The notes under the pieces were generated by a model, which was not told the origin of the DNA, ran no database searches, and saw only the letters and a program-made list of their open reading frames with translations. A DNA stretch of 50,210 bases from assembly GCA_002440825.1 (NCBI GenBank), contig DJVH01000103.1, positions 396-50,605 on the forward strand. The letters run 5' to 3'. Below, piece after piece: positions 7,936-16,607 of the stretch (the stretch's first letter is position 1; each line of letters begins with the position of its first letter). The position numbers and the translations under genes are program-made. Origin of the DNA: Bacteriovoracaceae bacterium UBA6261 (GTDB lineage: Bacteria > Bdellovibrionota > Bacteriovoracia > Bacteriovoracales > Bacteriovoracaceae).

Positions 7936-8820
7936 TTAAAAGGCTAAAGATTTGCGATGAAATCGCTCAAGATTCTCAGAAGTAAGCAGGTAATCCTCAT
8001 TATCCAGGTCCGTAGCAGATGTATAAAGTTTTAAGAGATTGTCCTCAAGTTTTCTTCCCTGCTCACGTACAACAAATGTGGCTTCATATGGCCGGGCCTT
8101 TTTTCTGAGTTCAATCTGAAAACTCTTGGTCAAAACTCTGTAGCTATCTTGCACTTTGACCAAATAAGAAAAATTGGTTGTATCAATCTCATCCAGAACC
8201 AGAAGATTTTTTAATTTATTAGGACCGACATTGTAGGCAATTGTTGCAAGTCCATAATTCAAACGGAAATTTTGAAGGAGTTTTTTTAAATAAAAAACAC
8301 CAATTTCAATATTTTCAGCTGGACGATGAAGCTTAATATTGAGTTCATGATCGGACATTTTTTTGCCCATCAATGAATATAAATGCTCTGCCGTGTCTGG
8401 CTGAATTTGCATTAAACCTTTGGCATTTTTTGAGCTCAATGCCTTAGAGTTAAATCCACTTTCAACCATCATGACGGAGATGATCCAAAACGGGTCCATT
8501 TGGTACTCTTCCGAAAGTAAAAGAGTGGGTTTTAAATAATTTTTAAAATTATCGCGAACATTAGAGTCCAAAGAATTTAAGATCAAAGTTTCAAATTCAT
8601 TTTTTGAAAATTCTTCAGCTCTTTTAAGATCAAGTTTTGAATTAAAAGCGGCGTGAAGACCGCCATAAGAATAATAGTCCGGCGAAACATCAGGAACAGG
8701 ACCATACGGAATTTTACCCGAGGCCACGAGTCTTTCAAGACGATAATCTCGGATCGCTGTCGCACTCGTCCAGAGACAAGCTAGCAAACCTACGAATATG
8801 AGGGCCTTTAAAAATTTCAT
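7936..8820 (-). CDS. Exported lytic transglycosylase, SLT domain
   Basis: A 294-residue protein that cleaves the MurNAc-GlcNAc bond of peptidoglycan. A signal peptide or membrane anchor (MKFLKALIFVGLLACLWTSA) is followed by a linker and an SLT domain from about 110. The hallmark motifs are present in order: the catalytic Glu in VESGFNS, GLMQIQP, and the AYNVGP loop. About 65 C-terminal residues follow the domain and are not recognised. It would act in the periplasm. It stands alone on the minus strand, 59 bp downstream of cmk's start, and is divergent from the DUF255 gene. Confidence 0.92.
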   Translation of the reverse strand: MKFLKALIFVGLLACLWTSATAIRDYRLERLVASGKIPYGPVPDVSPDYYSYGGLHAAFNSKLDLKRAEEFSKNEFETLILNSLDSNVRDNFKNYLKPTLLLSEEYQMDPFWIISVMMVESGFNSKALSSKNAKGLMQIQPDTAEHLYSLMGKKMSDHELNIKLHRPAENIEIGVFYLKKLLQNFRLNYGLATIAYNVGPNKLKNLLVLDEIDTTNFSYLVKVQDSYRVLTKSFQIELRKKARPYEATFVVREQGRKLEDNLLKLYTSATDLDNEDYLLTSENLERFHRKSLAF

Positions 8821-8944
8821 TCCAATGCTTTAACCTTGGCCCGGCGTTCAAGTCTAGACTAATTCAGTCATCATAAAAATATTTCATATTTAGACAAATG
8901 AGTTGAAATACAATAATTTCTTCCCTTTAACGAATAGTGGAGCT

Positions 8945-8950
8945 TATAAT
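8945..8950 (+). promoter_or_regulatory. Candidate -10 box for the DUF255 gene
   Basis: A perfect TATAAT lies 55 bp before the ATG at 9006 in the 185-bp divergent gap. No good -35 is seen 16-18 bp upstream, so the promoter is tentative. Confidence 0.35.
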
Positions 8951-9005
8951 TGGACCATTATTTTTTACAAACATTCTCTCGCATTAATCTTTCAAAGGCA
9001 CATTC

Positions 9006-11081
9006 ATGACTAATTCCCAGCTTGCATACAACAGATTAAACAAAGAAAAATCGCTTTATTTAAAGCAGCACCAAAACAATCCAGTTCATTGGTGGGCCTA
9101 TGGTCCGGAAGCCTTGATAGCTTCCAAAGAGGAAAACAAACCCATCTTTTTATCGATTGGCTATTCTTCATGTCACTGGTGCCATGTCATGGCCCATGAT
9201 TCTTTCAGCAATAAAGAAATCGCTGATTATTTAAACGACAATTTTATTTGTATCAAAGTTGATCGTGAAGAATTTCCGGATATCGACAATTACTATCAGA
9301 AAGCCGCTCAACTTTTCAGCAATAATGGTGGATGGCCTCTTTCTGCATTTCTTCTTCCGGACATGAGACCGTATTTTGTTGGAACCTATTTCCCGTCTGT
9401 TTCAAAAGACAATACGCCTGGTTTTTATGATTTGATTAAAGAATTGAGACGTGCTTTTGATCAGGAAAAAGAGCAAGTTGAATCCAATGCTCATCAAGTT
9501 ACTGAAGCTATCAAAAATGGCAGTGTTAATAATGATAAAGTTCAGTTCGCAGGCCATTTTCCTCCTCCAACTGGAATTTTAGAGGCCATTAAAGAATTTA
9601 GAGATCTCGAATGGGGCGGCTATGGAAGCTCTCCTAAGTTTCCACACTTTTCATTTTTTGAATGGGCCATCGAACAGATGCTTGAAGGAATGGTTTCAAA
9701 AGAGCATGGTGAATTTATCATCATGTCTTTAAATAAAATGCTTATGGGAGCAATTAATGATCATGCCCGCGGTGGAGTTCACCGTTATTCAACAGATGAA
9801 AAATGGCTGGTGCCTCATTTTGAAAAAATGCTTTATGATCAGGCAGGTCTTCTTAAAACATTAACGAAATTAAGTCTTGTCCATCCATCCCCTCTTGTTT
9901 TCGATACGATCATCAATACATTAAATTATCTTGAAGATGAAATGCTCAATGATGATGAAGATAATAAAACAGAAAAATATTTCTTTGCAGCTCAGGATGC
10001 AGACAGCGAAGGTGTAGAAGGTCTGTTCTTTACATTTACTCTGGCCGAATTTGAAGACGCTTTAAATAAGCACGACGATGATAAAGAAACTCTCGCTAAA
10101 AATTCTGATATCATCAAAAAATGGTTCCAGATCACGGCCGCTGGAAACTTTGAACAAAATCTCAATGTCATCTCTCTTGATCCTAAGTACAGCGATGATT
10201 ATTTAAAACAGGAAAACTGGGACATCATCCGCATGGTAAGACGTGCCATCCTTAGCGAAAGAAAAGACCGCATTCCGCCTTTGACAGATAATAAAGGTCT
10301 AGCGAGCTGGAACTTCATGATGATCAGCGCTCTGGTCGATGTCGTGCAGTTTTCTCAAGTTGAAGTCATCAAAAGAATTGCTTCTAACCTGCTTAACAAA
10401 ACACTGGAAGGAGTCTTCAAAACGTTCCTTATGCAGGATGAAAACGGCATGAAAATGAAACATTCGACGACAATGCCATTTTCGCATCCTTATCTGGAAG
10501 ATTTCGTCACTTTTGCAGAAGCGCAGTTGCGCCTTTATGAAATTTCGGCCAACGAAGTTTTCAAACAAAATTTCAAAGATGTGATGGGATTTATTGCCAG
10601 AGAATTTATTGATGGTGATCGCATGCTTACACGCGCTCGTTTTTCAGAAGAATTTGAACCATACCCGAATCAAGCCTATTCTGTTTTCGATTCTTCATTC
10701 AAATCACCTGTTGCTACATTTGTGGCGCTGTCGAGACGAGCTGCTGTTCTCTTTGCAGACCGTGAGTATGAAGATGTCGTGAAACCACTTATGGAAACGA
10801 TGACTCATTCGGTTCTTAAGGTTAACCCTGTAGGCTCTGGCGAAGCACTCCGCGCTCTGACTTATCCAACCGAAGTTTATCGTGTGATGAAGATTCCAAA
10901 AACATGGACACAAGAAGAAAAATTCATCCGCATGATTCCTTACTTTCTCTCTCGATTTGTTTTTGATTATCAGGACGATGCCAATGAATGGCAGGTTTGC
11001 ACTCTCAATGCCTGTGAACTTCAAGGAAGCGGCATAGATGAGTTTATCAAAACATTGACTCCCGGTGGAGAAGAAGCATGA
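9006..11081 (+). CDS. DUF255 / YyaL-like thioredoxin-domain protein
   Basis: A 691-residue protein of the YyaL/SSP411 (spermatogenesis-associated protein 20) family. The N-terminus carries a thioredoxin-like domain (about 1-165) with NPVHWWAYG, the CHWCHVM site (a CxxC pair) and NNGGWPLSAFLLPD. A long alpha/alpha-barrel-like region follows, with GGVHRYSTDEKWLVPHFEKMLYD and QDADSEGVEGLFFTF. No signal peptide is seen, so it should be cytoplasmic. Biochemical function in bacteria is poorly defined. AAAGG precedes the ATG. Its stop overlaps the next gene's start as ATGA, so the two are translated together. Confidence 0.9.
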   Translation: MTNSQLAYNRLNKEKSLYLKQHQNNPVHWWAYGPEALIASKEENKPIFLSIGYSSCHWCHVMAHDSFSNKEIADYLNDNFICIKVDREEFPDIDNYYQKAAQLFSNNGGWPLSAFLLPDMRPYFVGTYFPSVSKDNTPGFYDLIKELRRAFDQEKEQVESNAHQVTEAIKNGSVNNDKVQFAGHFPPPTGILEAIKEFRDLEWGGYGSSPKFPHFSFFEWAIEQMLEGMVSKEHGEFIIMSLNKMLMGAINDHARGGVHRYSTDEKWLVPHFEKMLYDQAGLLKTLTKLSLVHPSPLVFDTIINTLNYLEDEMLNDDEDNKTEKYFFAAQDADSEGVEGLFFTFTLAEFEDALNKHDDDKETLAKNSDIIKKWFQITAAGNFEQNLNVISLDPKYSDDYLKQENWDIIRMVRRAILSERKDRIPPLTDNKGLASWNFMMISALVDVVQFSQVEVIKRIASNLLNKTLEGVFKTFLMQDENGMKMKHSTTMPFSHPYLEDFVTFAEAQLRLYEISANEVFKQNFKDVMGFIAREFIDGDRMLTRARFSEEFEPYPNQAYSVFDSSFKSPVATFVALSRRAAVLFADREYEDVVKPLMETMTHSVLKVNPVGSGEALRALTYPTEVYRVMKIPKTWTQEEKFIRMIPYFLSRFVFDYQDDANEWQVCTLNACELQGSGIDEFIKTLTPGGEEA

Positions 11082-12001
11082 ACTTTAAACCGTTAAAGGG
11101 AATGACTGTTGTCGATCTTTCTCATCGTCTTCCTGGTCCGCTATGCGGAAAAATTCTGAGCGACCTGGGAGCAACGGTCGTAAAAATTGAAGATAAGGTT
11201 TTTCAAGATCCATTTTTGTCAGGACTTTTTGCACAATTCGATTCCAGTTTTATTTCCTGGTATGACAATCTCAATAGTGGGAAGAAAATTGAACGCTTTG
11301 ATTTTAATTCAGAAGCTGATCAAAAAAGTATTCATGATTTAGTAATGAAAGCAGATGCTGTCATTATGGGGCTGCCCCCTAAAACTCGTGAAAAATTGAA
11401 ATTAACTGATAAAGATTTAACTGTTGAAAAACCTTTTGTCGTTATTGAACTTTTAGCTTCTGCCACTGAAAAAAAATCAATGCATGATCTCAACGCTCTC
11501 GCGATGACAGGACTTCTGTCTCTTTATGTCGCCCATGAAAAGGAAAAGATCGTCGATCCCCCGTTTCTTCCCATCGCCGGAATCAGTTTTGGCCATAAGG
11601 CAGCGACTGACTTACTGGCGGCCTATATCTGTGCCCAAAGAGAGAACAAAACTCAATTTGTAAAAACGTTTCTGGATAAAGTGACCCATGAAATCCTGGG
11701 AATATTCTGGCCGGAAGAAGATCGTAAACAAGGCAGAACTAAGTTTTTACACAATGGTATTTATCCCTGCTACGCTCTCTATCAGACAAAAGATAATAAA
11801 TATGTGGCGCTCGCCGCTGTTGAAGAAAAATTCTGGAATCGTTTCTGTGAAGTTTTTGGAATTGAGACGAAGATGGATCGTTTTTTTAATCAGGATGAAA
11901 GCCTTTTCAAATTGATTTCAGATAAGCTTCATCAGTTCAATCAAAAAGAAATTGAATCAATGATTGCAGATGAAGATTTGTGTTTGTCAGTAATTAAATA
12001 A
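11078..12001 (+). CDS. CaiB/BaiF (class III) CoA-transferase family protein, short form
   Basis: A 307-residue member of the class III CoA-transferase/racemase family, which transfers CoA between acids through an Asp-linked intermediate. The N-terminus LKGMTVVDLSHRLPGPLCGKILSDLGATVVKIE is diagnostic. HDLNALAMTGL near 145 carries the likely catalytic Asp, and NGIYPCYALYQTKDNKYVALAAVEEKFW is the usual C-terminal-half motif. It is shorter than typical members (about 360-430), resembling AMACR-like or degenerate forms. Substrate is unknown. It is coupled to the DUF255 gene upstream, and its last 61 bp overlap the 3' end of lipB on the other strand. Confidence 0.83.
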   Translation: MNFKPLKGMTVVDLSHRLPGPLCGKILSDLGATVVKIEDKVFQDPFLSGLFAQFDSSFISWYDNLNSGKKIERFDFNSEADQKSIHDLVMKADAVIMGLPPKTREKLKLTDKDLTVEKPFVVIELLASATEKKSMHDLNALAMTGLLSLYVAHEKEKIVDPPFLPIAGISFGHKAATDLLAAYICAQRENKTQFVKTFLDKVTHEILGIFWPEEDRKQGRTKFLHNGIYPCYALYQTKDNKYVALAAVEEKFWNRFCEVFGIETKMDRFFNQDESLFKLISDKLHQFNQKEIESMIADEDLCLSVIK

Positions 12002-12702
12002 TTTTCAAAAAATTTTTGGAGGAAAGCAGAACAGAAATGCTCTCTTTCCTCTTCTATAAAGTTCGTGCAATTCAAAGTCTCAATGGGACGATAGAGAGAA
12101 CCAGGAAGCCCGCAAGGATGAAGAGATTCCAGTGCTTTGAAAAGTCTTTCATCATTAAAAAAATTCAATGCGAGTCCGTGATAAGAAATAAAACGTGTTG
12201 CGGCCAGACCGATCGAAGCCACTTTCGCCTTACTGAATTCATTTTCATACCAAAGCCCAAGCAGATCACGTTTAACAACGAGACCCTTCATCCCATATCT
12301 CAGTTCAAGTTCTAATTGAACAAGAGACAAAATCTTAAGCATAAGATCGAATACGCCCATCTTATAATGAGTGAGATTCATGATTGGATAAAAAACGATT
12401 TGTCCCGGGTAATGAAAAGTGAGTCCCCCCCCTCTATTGATTTGGTAAAGAGGAAAAGGCAATTCTGTCGAGGAATCGAATTCAACGAGTGCGACCTGGT
12501 CGTCCTTCATTTTCTGAAGACCACGTCCAAGTGTGAAGCAGTGAGGATGAGAGCAAAAAAAGAGAAAGCAGACATGGGGGTTCAAGCGAACATATTCTAC
12601 GCAGTCTTTTTGAAACTGCTCTGCTTCTGAATAATCCCAGTTCCACTTTTTTAAGACATAAATATTTTCGAACGGATGTTCAAAAAGATTTAGATCAATC
12701 AA
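11941..12702 (-). CDS. lipB: Lipoyl(octanoyl) transferase
   Basis: A 253-residue LipB that moves octanoyl from acyl carrier protein to apo-lipoyl domains. Visible motifs are RGGGLTFHYPGQ, the conserved Lys in KVASIGLAATRFISYHG and the catalytic Cys in HPCGLPG. About 30 C-terminal residues (after the LQKFF region) go beyond the usual end. The start overlaps the lipA stop by 4 bp, giving a lipA-lipB operon. The tail runs 61 bp into the 3' end of the convergent CoA-transferase gene. Confidence 0.92.
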   Translation of the reverse strand: MIDLNLFEHPFENIYVLKKWNWDYSEAEQFQKDCVEYVRLNPHVCFLFFCSHPHCFTLGRGLQKMKDDQVALVEFDSSTELPFPLYQINRGGGLTFHYPGQIVFYPIMNLTHYKMGVFDLMLKILSLVQLELELRYGMKGLVVKRDLLGLWYENEFSKAKVASIGLAATRFISYHGLALNFFNDERLFKALESLHPCGLPGSLYRPIETLNCTNFIEEEREHFCSAFLQKFFENYLITDKHKSSSAIIDSISF

Positions 12703-13601
12703 AGCTGCACTCCCTGCGCTCTTAGATGATCAAGGTAATCATAGGCCTTATAGCTGGAACGGACTAAAGGGCCGGAGGCGACAAATTTAAATCCCATTGC
12801 ATAGGAGATACTCTTTAATTCTTCGAATTCTGCAGGAGTGTAATAACGTTCAATTTTTAAATGTCTCAAAGTTGGTCGAAGGTACTGGCCAAAAGTGACA
12901 ATATCACAGCCAACTTCTCTTAAATCAGAAAGAGTTTCTTTGATTTCGGCAAATGTTTCGCCGAGACCGACCATTAAGGAAGTTTTAGTTGTGATGTGAG
13001 GATAATTTTTTTTGTAAAATTCCAGCGCTTTTAAAGTTGTTTCATAGCTTGCGCGTCTGTCGCGAACTGGATGTGTAAGTCTTTTGACTGTTTCAATATT
13101 CTGGGCGATCACAAATGGATTACTTTTTGCCAGAGTATGCATGTGGTCTTCAAGACCAAGAAAATCCGGGATCAGTACTTCGACGATCACGTCGGGATGG
13201 ACTTCATGTATTTTTGAAACAACATTGGCGAAATGTCCTGCTCCATAGTCAGGAAGGTCATCTCTATCAACACTCGTAATCACCACGTACTTAAGGCCCA
13301 TGATTCCTACCATATTGGCAGTATCTTCAATCTCATTGTGATTAATAAAACCTTTTGGATTACCAGTTTTAACATCACAAAATTTACAAGCGCGCGTACA
13401 TGTATCACCCAGAATCATCACTGTGGCCGTTTTTTTCGACCAACACTCTCCAATATTCGGGCAGCCCGCTTCTTCGCATACCGTGAAAAGTTTTTTACTT
13501 CTCAGGTTTTGTTTAATGTCTTTGAAATTATCTCCGCCTGGCAATTTCACTTTAAGCCACTCAGGCTTTCTTTCCACAGGCGAGGCCATATTGGTCTCCA
13601 T
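12699..13601 (-). CDS. lipA: Lipoyl synthase (radical SAM)
   Basis: A 300-residue enzyme that inserts two sulfurs into protein-bound octanoyl groups. Both [4Fe-4S] sites are present: the auxiliary-cluster motif CEEAGCPNIGECW (about 42-54) and the radical-SAM motif CTRACKFC (about 68-75). The C-terminal RSSYKA supplies the Ser ligand of the auxiliary cluster. Two starts are possible: ATG at 13601 with GAGGG just upstream, or ATG at 13589 preceded by GGAG. First gene of lipA-lipB. Confidence 0.96.
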   Translation of the reverse strand: METNMASPVERKPEWLKVKLPGGDNFKDIKQNLRSKKLFTVCEEAGCPNIGECWSKKTATVMILGDTCTRACKFCDVKTGNPKGFINHNEIEDTANMVGIMGLKYVVITSVDRDDLPDYGAGHFANVVSKIHEVHPDVIVEVLIPDFLGLEDHMHTLAKSNPFVIAQNIETVKRLTHPVRDRRASYETTLKALEFYKKNYPHITTKTSLMVGLGETFAEIKETLSDLREVGCDIVTFGQYLRPTLRHLKIERYYTPAEFEELKSISYAMGFKFVASGPLVRSSYKAYDYLDHLRAQGVQL

Positions 13602-13786
13602 AAATCCCTCACTGCCAGTATCAAACTGACCATTTTAGTTGGGTAAAAAACTTATTTCCCACATTTTGACCCCAGATGAATAGGCTTCGCAACGAAATTC
13701 TTGGCATTTAGATTTTGGCATTAAAACTGAATAAGTCAGAATTGAGAATCACGGTCACGGAGCGACTGTTACACCAGGAGGTCATT

Positions 13787-14074
13787 ATGAAAGGACTCAT
13801 CGCATTAGTATTTTGCTTTCTCACTCTAAGTGTACAGGCTGCCACAGGAATTAAGCCTCAAGACTTAACCGCTATCAAGCTTTCAAGCGGCGAAATAATT
13901 TCGAAATTGAGCTTGCAAGAAAGCACTAAGGTGCTAAAATCACTTGACCAGGAAAAGAACATCGAGATTAGAGCTCGCGTGATCTACCCTGAAGAAGTTT
14001 CACAGCTAATTGTCCGCAAGTTGACAAATGCGAGATTAACTGAGAAAAAGCCGAATCCGCAGGATTATAATTAA
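13787..14074 (+). CDS. Small exported protein of unknown function (95 aa)
   Basis: The frame is open from 13715, but the ATG at 13787 has an excellent AGGAGGT site 5 nt upstream and starts a clean signal peptide (MKGLIALVFCFLTLSVQA, cut near AQA/VQA-AT). The mature part is about 77 residues, hydrophilic, without cysteines, and contains EIISKLSLQESTKVLKSL and VIYPEEVSQLIVRKL. It stands alone, divergent from lipA, and is closed by two hairpins, which suggests it is an individually transcribed gene. No family is recognised; periplasmic location is inferred from the signal peptide. Confidence 0.8.
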   Translation: MKGLIALVFCFLTLSVQAATGIKPQDLTAIKLSSGEIISKLSLQESTKVLKSLDQEKNIEIRARVIYPEEVSQLIVRKLTNARLTEKKPNPQDYN

Positions 14075-14076
14075 AG

Positions 14077-14098
14077 TTTTGGGGCGCCAACCCCAAAA
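14077..14098 (+). terminator. Perfect inverted repeat downstream of the small exported protein gene
   Basis: TTTTGGGG (14077-14084) and CCCCAAAA (14091-14098) form an 8-bp perfect stem with loop CGCCAA directly after the stop codon. There is no T-tract, so it may be an mRNA 3' stabiliser, with the true terminator 37 bp downstream. Confidence 0.5.
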
Positions 14099-14134
14099 TC
14101 CTCCGAAAGGATAGTGTTTGTTGTTGTGTGAAGG

Positions 14135-14160
14135 GCCCGCAAGTTTTTGCGGGCTTTTTA
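14135..14160 (+). terminator. Rho-independent terminator
   Basis: GCCCGCAA (14135-14142) pairs with TTGCGGGC (14147-14154) around a GTTT loop, followed by TTTTTATTTT. It faces the plus strand and closes the gene at 13787-14074. Confidence 0.85.
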
Positions 14161-14163
14161 TTT

Positions 14164-14772
14164 TCAGCTTTCTTTTTTGGCCATAACTCTTAAAACATCA
14201 CAAAAAATTTTTTCTCCATTTGCTTCATCCACGAAAGAGCTGTCTTTCGAAATCATAAAATAGATTATTTTAAATTTGTGCGAAAGAATTTCTTCTTCCA
14301 ATTCGCGAGCTGTCTTAATCATCTTCAGAGGAACTTCAACCTTTCCATTGATTGGCTGAACCATGAATTCCCCAGCGAAAATGCCGTCGTTCTTCAATGT
14401 TTTGAAAATATTGTTGAACGCTCTTTCGCGATCCCAATGTTCTACAAGACAATTCATACAATGTGAATCGAAGATTAGATCAAATTCACCTTCAGAAAAA
14501 AAAATTTCGTCGGTAATAGACCTCATTTGATAGATAATGTTTGATTTTGGCGCTTGATCGATCGCCACAGGAGAAAAATCAATGGCCGTAATTTTTGCAT
14601 TCAGTTTGCATTCTTCAAAGAGAGAATAATTCCCGCAGCCCAGTTCAAGGACATTCTGAGGATCAGGCAATCGTTGCAAAACGACCGACTGAAAGAACTG
14701 CTTCAAGCTCGAGCTGAATTGTTTCTCACTATGCTCACGGTAAAACCGGTCAAATGGCAAAGAAGAATTCAA
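14164..14772 (-). CDS. Class I SAM-dependent methyltransferase
   Basis: A 202-residue Rossmann-fold methyltransferase. Motif I is VLELGCGNYSLFEE (about 38-51), followed by an acidic strand end (KITAIDFSPVAID) and the later FDLIFDSHCMNCLVEHWDRERAF and LKNDGIFAGEFM strands. The substrate cannot be read from the sequence. The start codon is TTG, directly abutting the TAA of the upstream gene, with AGGA about 10 nt before it. It therefore appears co-transcribed and coupled with the YiiX-like gene. Confidence 0.82.
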   Translation of the reverse strand: MNSSLPFDRFYREHSEKQFSSSLKQFFQSVVLQRLPDPQNVLELGCGNYSLFEECKLNAKITAIDFSPVAIDQAPKSNIIYQMRSITDEIFFSEGEFDLIFDSHCMNCLVEHWDRERAFNNIFKTLKNDGIFAGEFMVQPINGKVEVPLKMIKTARELEEEILSHKFKIIYFMISKDSSFVDEANGEKIFCDVLRVMAKKES

Positions 14773-15396
14773 TTACAATGTTCCTATTAGGGTAAATCGT
14801 TCATCGTGGGAAAAGGAAGCAGGAGAATTTCCTAAAACGCCTTCAGGGATGTTGCCCTTGAAATAATTCAACCAATAGGCTTCATTCTTTTTATAAGTTA
14901 AAGGAAAAGGCACAGTCGGACGGCTTAAAAAATGATCCATAAATTTAGCTATGAATTCCGAGCAATAAAGAAGCTCGTTTCCTTTTGAATCATAATTGTC
15001 CCAAAGGTACCTGCTATCAAAAGGAAGTCCTTTGAAGGCTGAATTAAAAACTGTAATCATGTTAGATTCAAGCAAGGAAAGTTCAGCAGGGGATTTTTTT
15101 AAAAATTCTTTCGGACGATAAACAGAAACAAGAGTTCCGGGAGTTCTGTTTTTAAGGAACTGATCTATTGGGTAAAGAGCAACAAAGCCCAAGGATTGGC
15201 CAATTCGCAATTCACCTTTTTCATTTTTAATGACCACGCCTGAGTGGGAAAACTTGGAGTTAGTTTCCGACTCGATTACTCTGCACTCATAGCAGTTAAA
15301 GCTGATCAACAATACGTCGCCGTTTTGCAGATCGAGAGCAAAACTTTGTTTCAAAAACAGGACTGAAAAGACGAATAAAAGAATGAATGTTTTCAT
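14773..15396 (-). CDS. Exported YiiX/YebB-like permuted papain-fold hydrolase
   Basis: About 207 residues with a signal peptide (MKTFILLFVFSVLFLKQSFA). The mature part matches the YiiX-like NlpC/P60-superfamily (permuted papain amidase): NGDVLLISFN at the start, KFSHSGVVIKN with the likely catalytic His, LPFDSRYLWDN, and LLYCSEFIAKF with the likely catalytic Cys. Such proteins are thought to act on amide or ester bonds in envelope material; substrate here is unknown. The frame opens at 15426, but the signal peptide starts at the ATG at 15396 (15402 is also possible). It is followed immediately by a methyltransferase gene. Confidence 0.75.
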   Translation of the reverse strand: MKTFILLFVFSVLFLKQSFALDLQNGDVLLISFNCYECRVIESETNSKFSHSGVVIKNEKGELRIGQSLGFVALYPIDQFLKNRTPGTLVSVYRPKEFLKKSPAELSLLESNMITVFNSAFKGLPFDSRYLWDNYDSKGNELLYCSEFIAKFMDHFLSRPTVPFPLTYKKNEAYWLNYFKGNIPEGVLGNSPASFSHDERFTLIGTL

Positions 15397-15551
15397 AGGG
15401 GCCATATTTATCACGTCAGGCCTCAAATGCCTACTTTTTCAGTCACCCTTGTAGGAAAGATCTTCCTTATAAAACGCCCAATTTTAAAGGGATAGAGCAA
15501 ACCTCCGATAAGACCTGAAAGAGAACGTCTAAGGAAAAGTATAATCAATTT

Positions 15552-16604
15552 ATGAAGAGCCCGTTTTGTTTAATAAATCATTTCATTATTTCACTCTGCT
15601 TGATTATTTCAAGTCAGATTTATCCTTCGATTGTCTTTTCACAAACAACTGATACGACCCTTGATGCTGAAAGAATTGCCTGTTCAAAAAACACGGCCTC
15701 CGAATGGAATGCGGCCTTAAATCGATGTGTTCAAAAGAAAGAAGCTCAGGCGGCCAGACATGAAGTTGAAGATTGCGCAGCTCTTACTGACATCGAACAA
15801 AGAAAAGCTTGTCATAAGAGAATTGCTGAACAAAAAACGGGATTAAGCTCGGATGTTAATTCTTTGCCATCAGATGGGACAAATAAATCTATGCTGATGA
15901 ATGGTGTAGGCACAGCCTACGCTGCGATTGGACTTATCAATTCAACCGGATCAAAAGGAAAAACTTCCAGCTGTACATCAAAGAAAATTTTTGCGGTTAC
16001 GGCCATTGCTGGTACGGCCACAGATATTTGGCTGAAAATGAAAGCGAAAAAGGCCATGGATGAGCTTAAGAATAAATACCAGTTAGGTGTAAAAAATAAT
16101 GCCTATGATAATCAGTCTAAAGCGTTTGAGTTTTTAAAAGCTGAACAGCAAACGGTGAAGGAAATTGCTTCTCGTGAAAAAAAGAGAAACATGCTGCTTA
16201 CTTTGGGTTATGGAGCTGCCCTACTCATGGCGATTTATGAAATGACTCCCATTGGACAAAATCCGGATTGCTATAAACCAGCTGAGCCTGCTGATGCTAG
16301 CAAAACTCCTGACGCCACAAAAGTTGCGGATGCAAATGCACCAGTAGATGGCGCTAGTAATACAGCTGTGGCAAATACTGGTGATGCCACGACTCCTCAA
16401 GTGACATCAACTCCGGCCGGAACAACAATTACATCAACGACAACGACAACCACGACAACAACGACCACATCAACAATGACAGTGAGTTCAACTCCTCAGA
16501 CAAGTGAACTTAGTTTTAGATTTGATCCCGAAACATATAGCAAAGCCAACATGCAATTAGATCTTTCCGGACTACAAAAAGTTAATTGGTTGCCAGGACA
16601 ATAA
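15552..16604 (+). CDS. Exported/membrane protein of unknown function, Thr-rich C-terminal part
   Basis: A 350-residue protein. A signal peptide (about 1-30) leads into a cysteine-bearing region (four Cys between about 43 and 90), then two hydrophobic stretches (KIFAVTAIAGTATDIWL near 150 and MLLTLGYGAALLMAIYEM near 215). Next comes an Ala/Pro/Asp/Thr-rich linker with an 11-Thr run near 295-306, and a conserved-looking tail with ELSFRFDPETYSKANM. No family is recognised. TATAAT lies 6 nt before the ATG and no ribosome site is visible, so the mRNA may be leaderless. A second secreted-protein gene follows 3 bp downstream. Confidence 0.8.
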   Translation: MKSPFCLINHFIISLCLIISSQIYPSIVFSQTTDTTLDAERIACSKNTASEWNAALNRCVQKKEAQAARHEVEDCAALTDIEQRKACHKRIAEQKTGLSSDVNSLPSDGTNKSMLMNGVGTAYAAIGLINSTGSKGKTSSCTSKKIFAVTAIAGTATDIWLKMKAKKAMDELKNKYQLGVKNNAYDNQSKAFEFLKAEQQTVKEIASREKKRNMLLTLGYGAALLMAIYEMTPIGQNPDCYKPAEPADASKTPDATKVADANAPVDGASNTAVANTGDATTPQVTSTPAGTTITSTTTTTTTTTTTSTMTVSSTPQTSELSFRFDPETYSKANMQLDLSGLQKVNWLPGQ

Positions 16605-16607
16605 ATA

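Noticed and set aside
12016..12630. Plus-strand ORFs opposite lipB
   Set aside because: Shadows of lipB with atypical composition; lipB has all catalytic motifs.
16430..16480. The Thr-codon (ACA/ACG) run as a CRISPR or non-coding microsatellite
   Set aside because: It is in frame in a signal-peptide protein and has no spacer structure; it is a coding low-complexity run.
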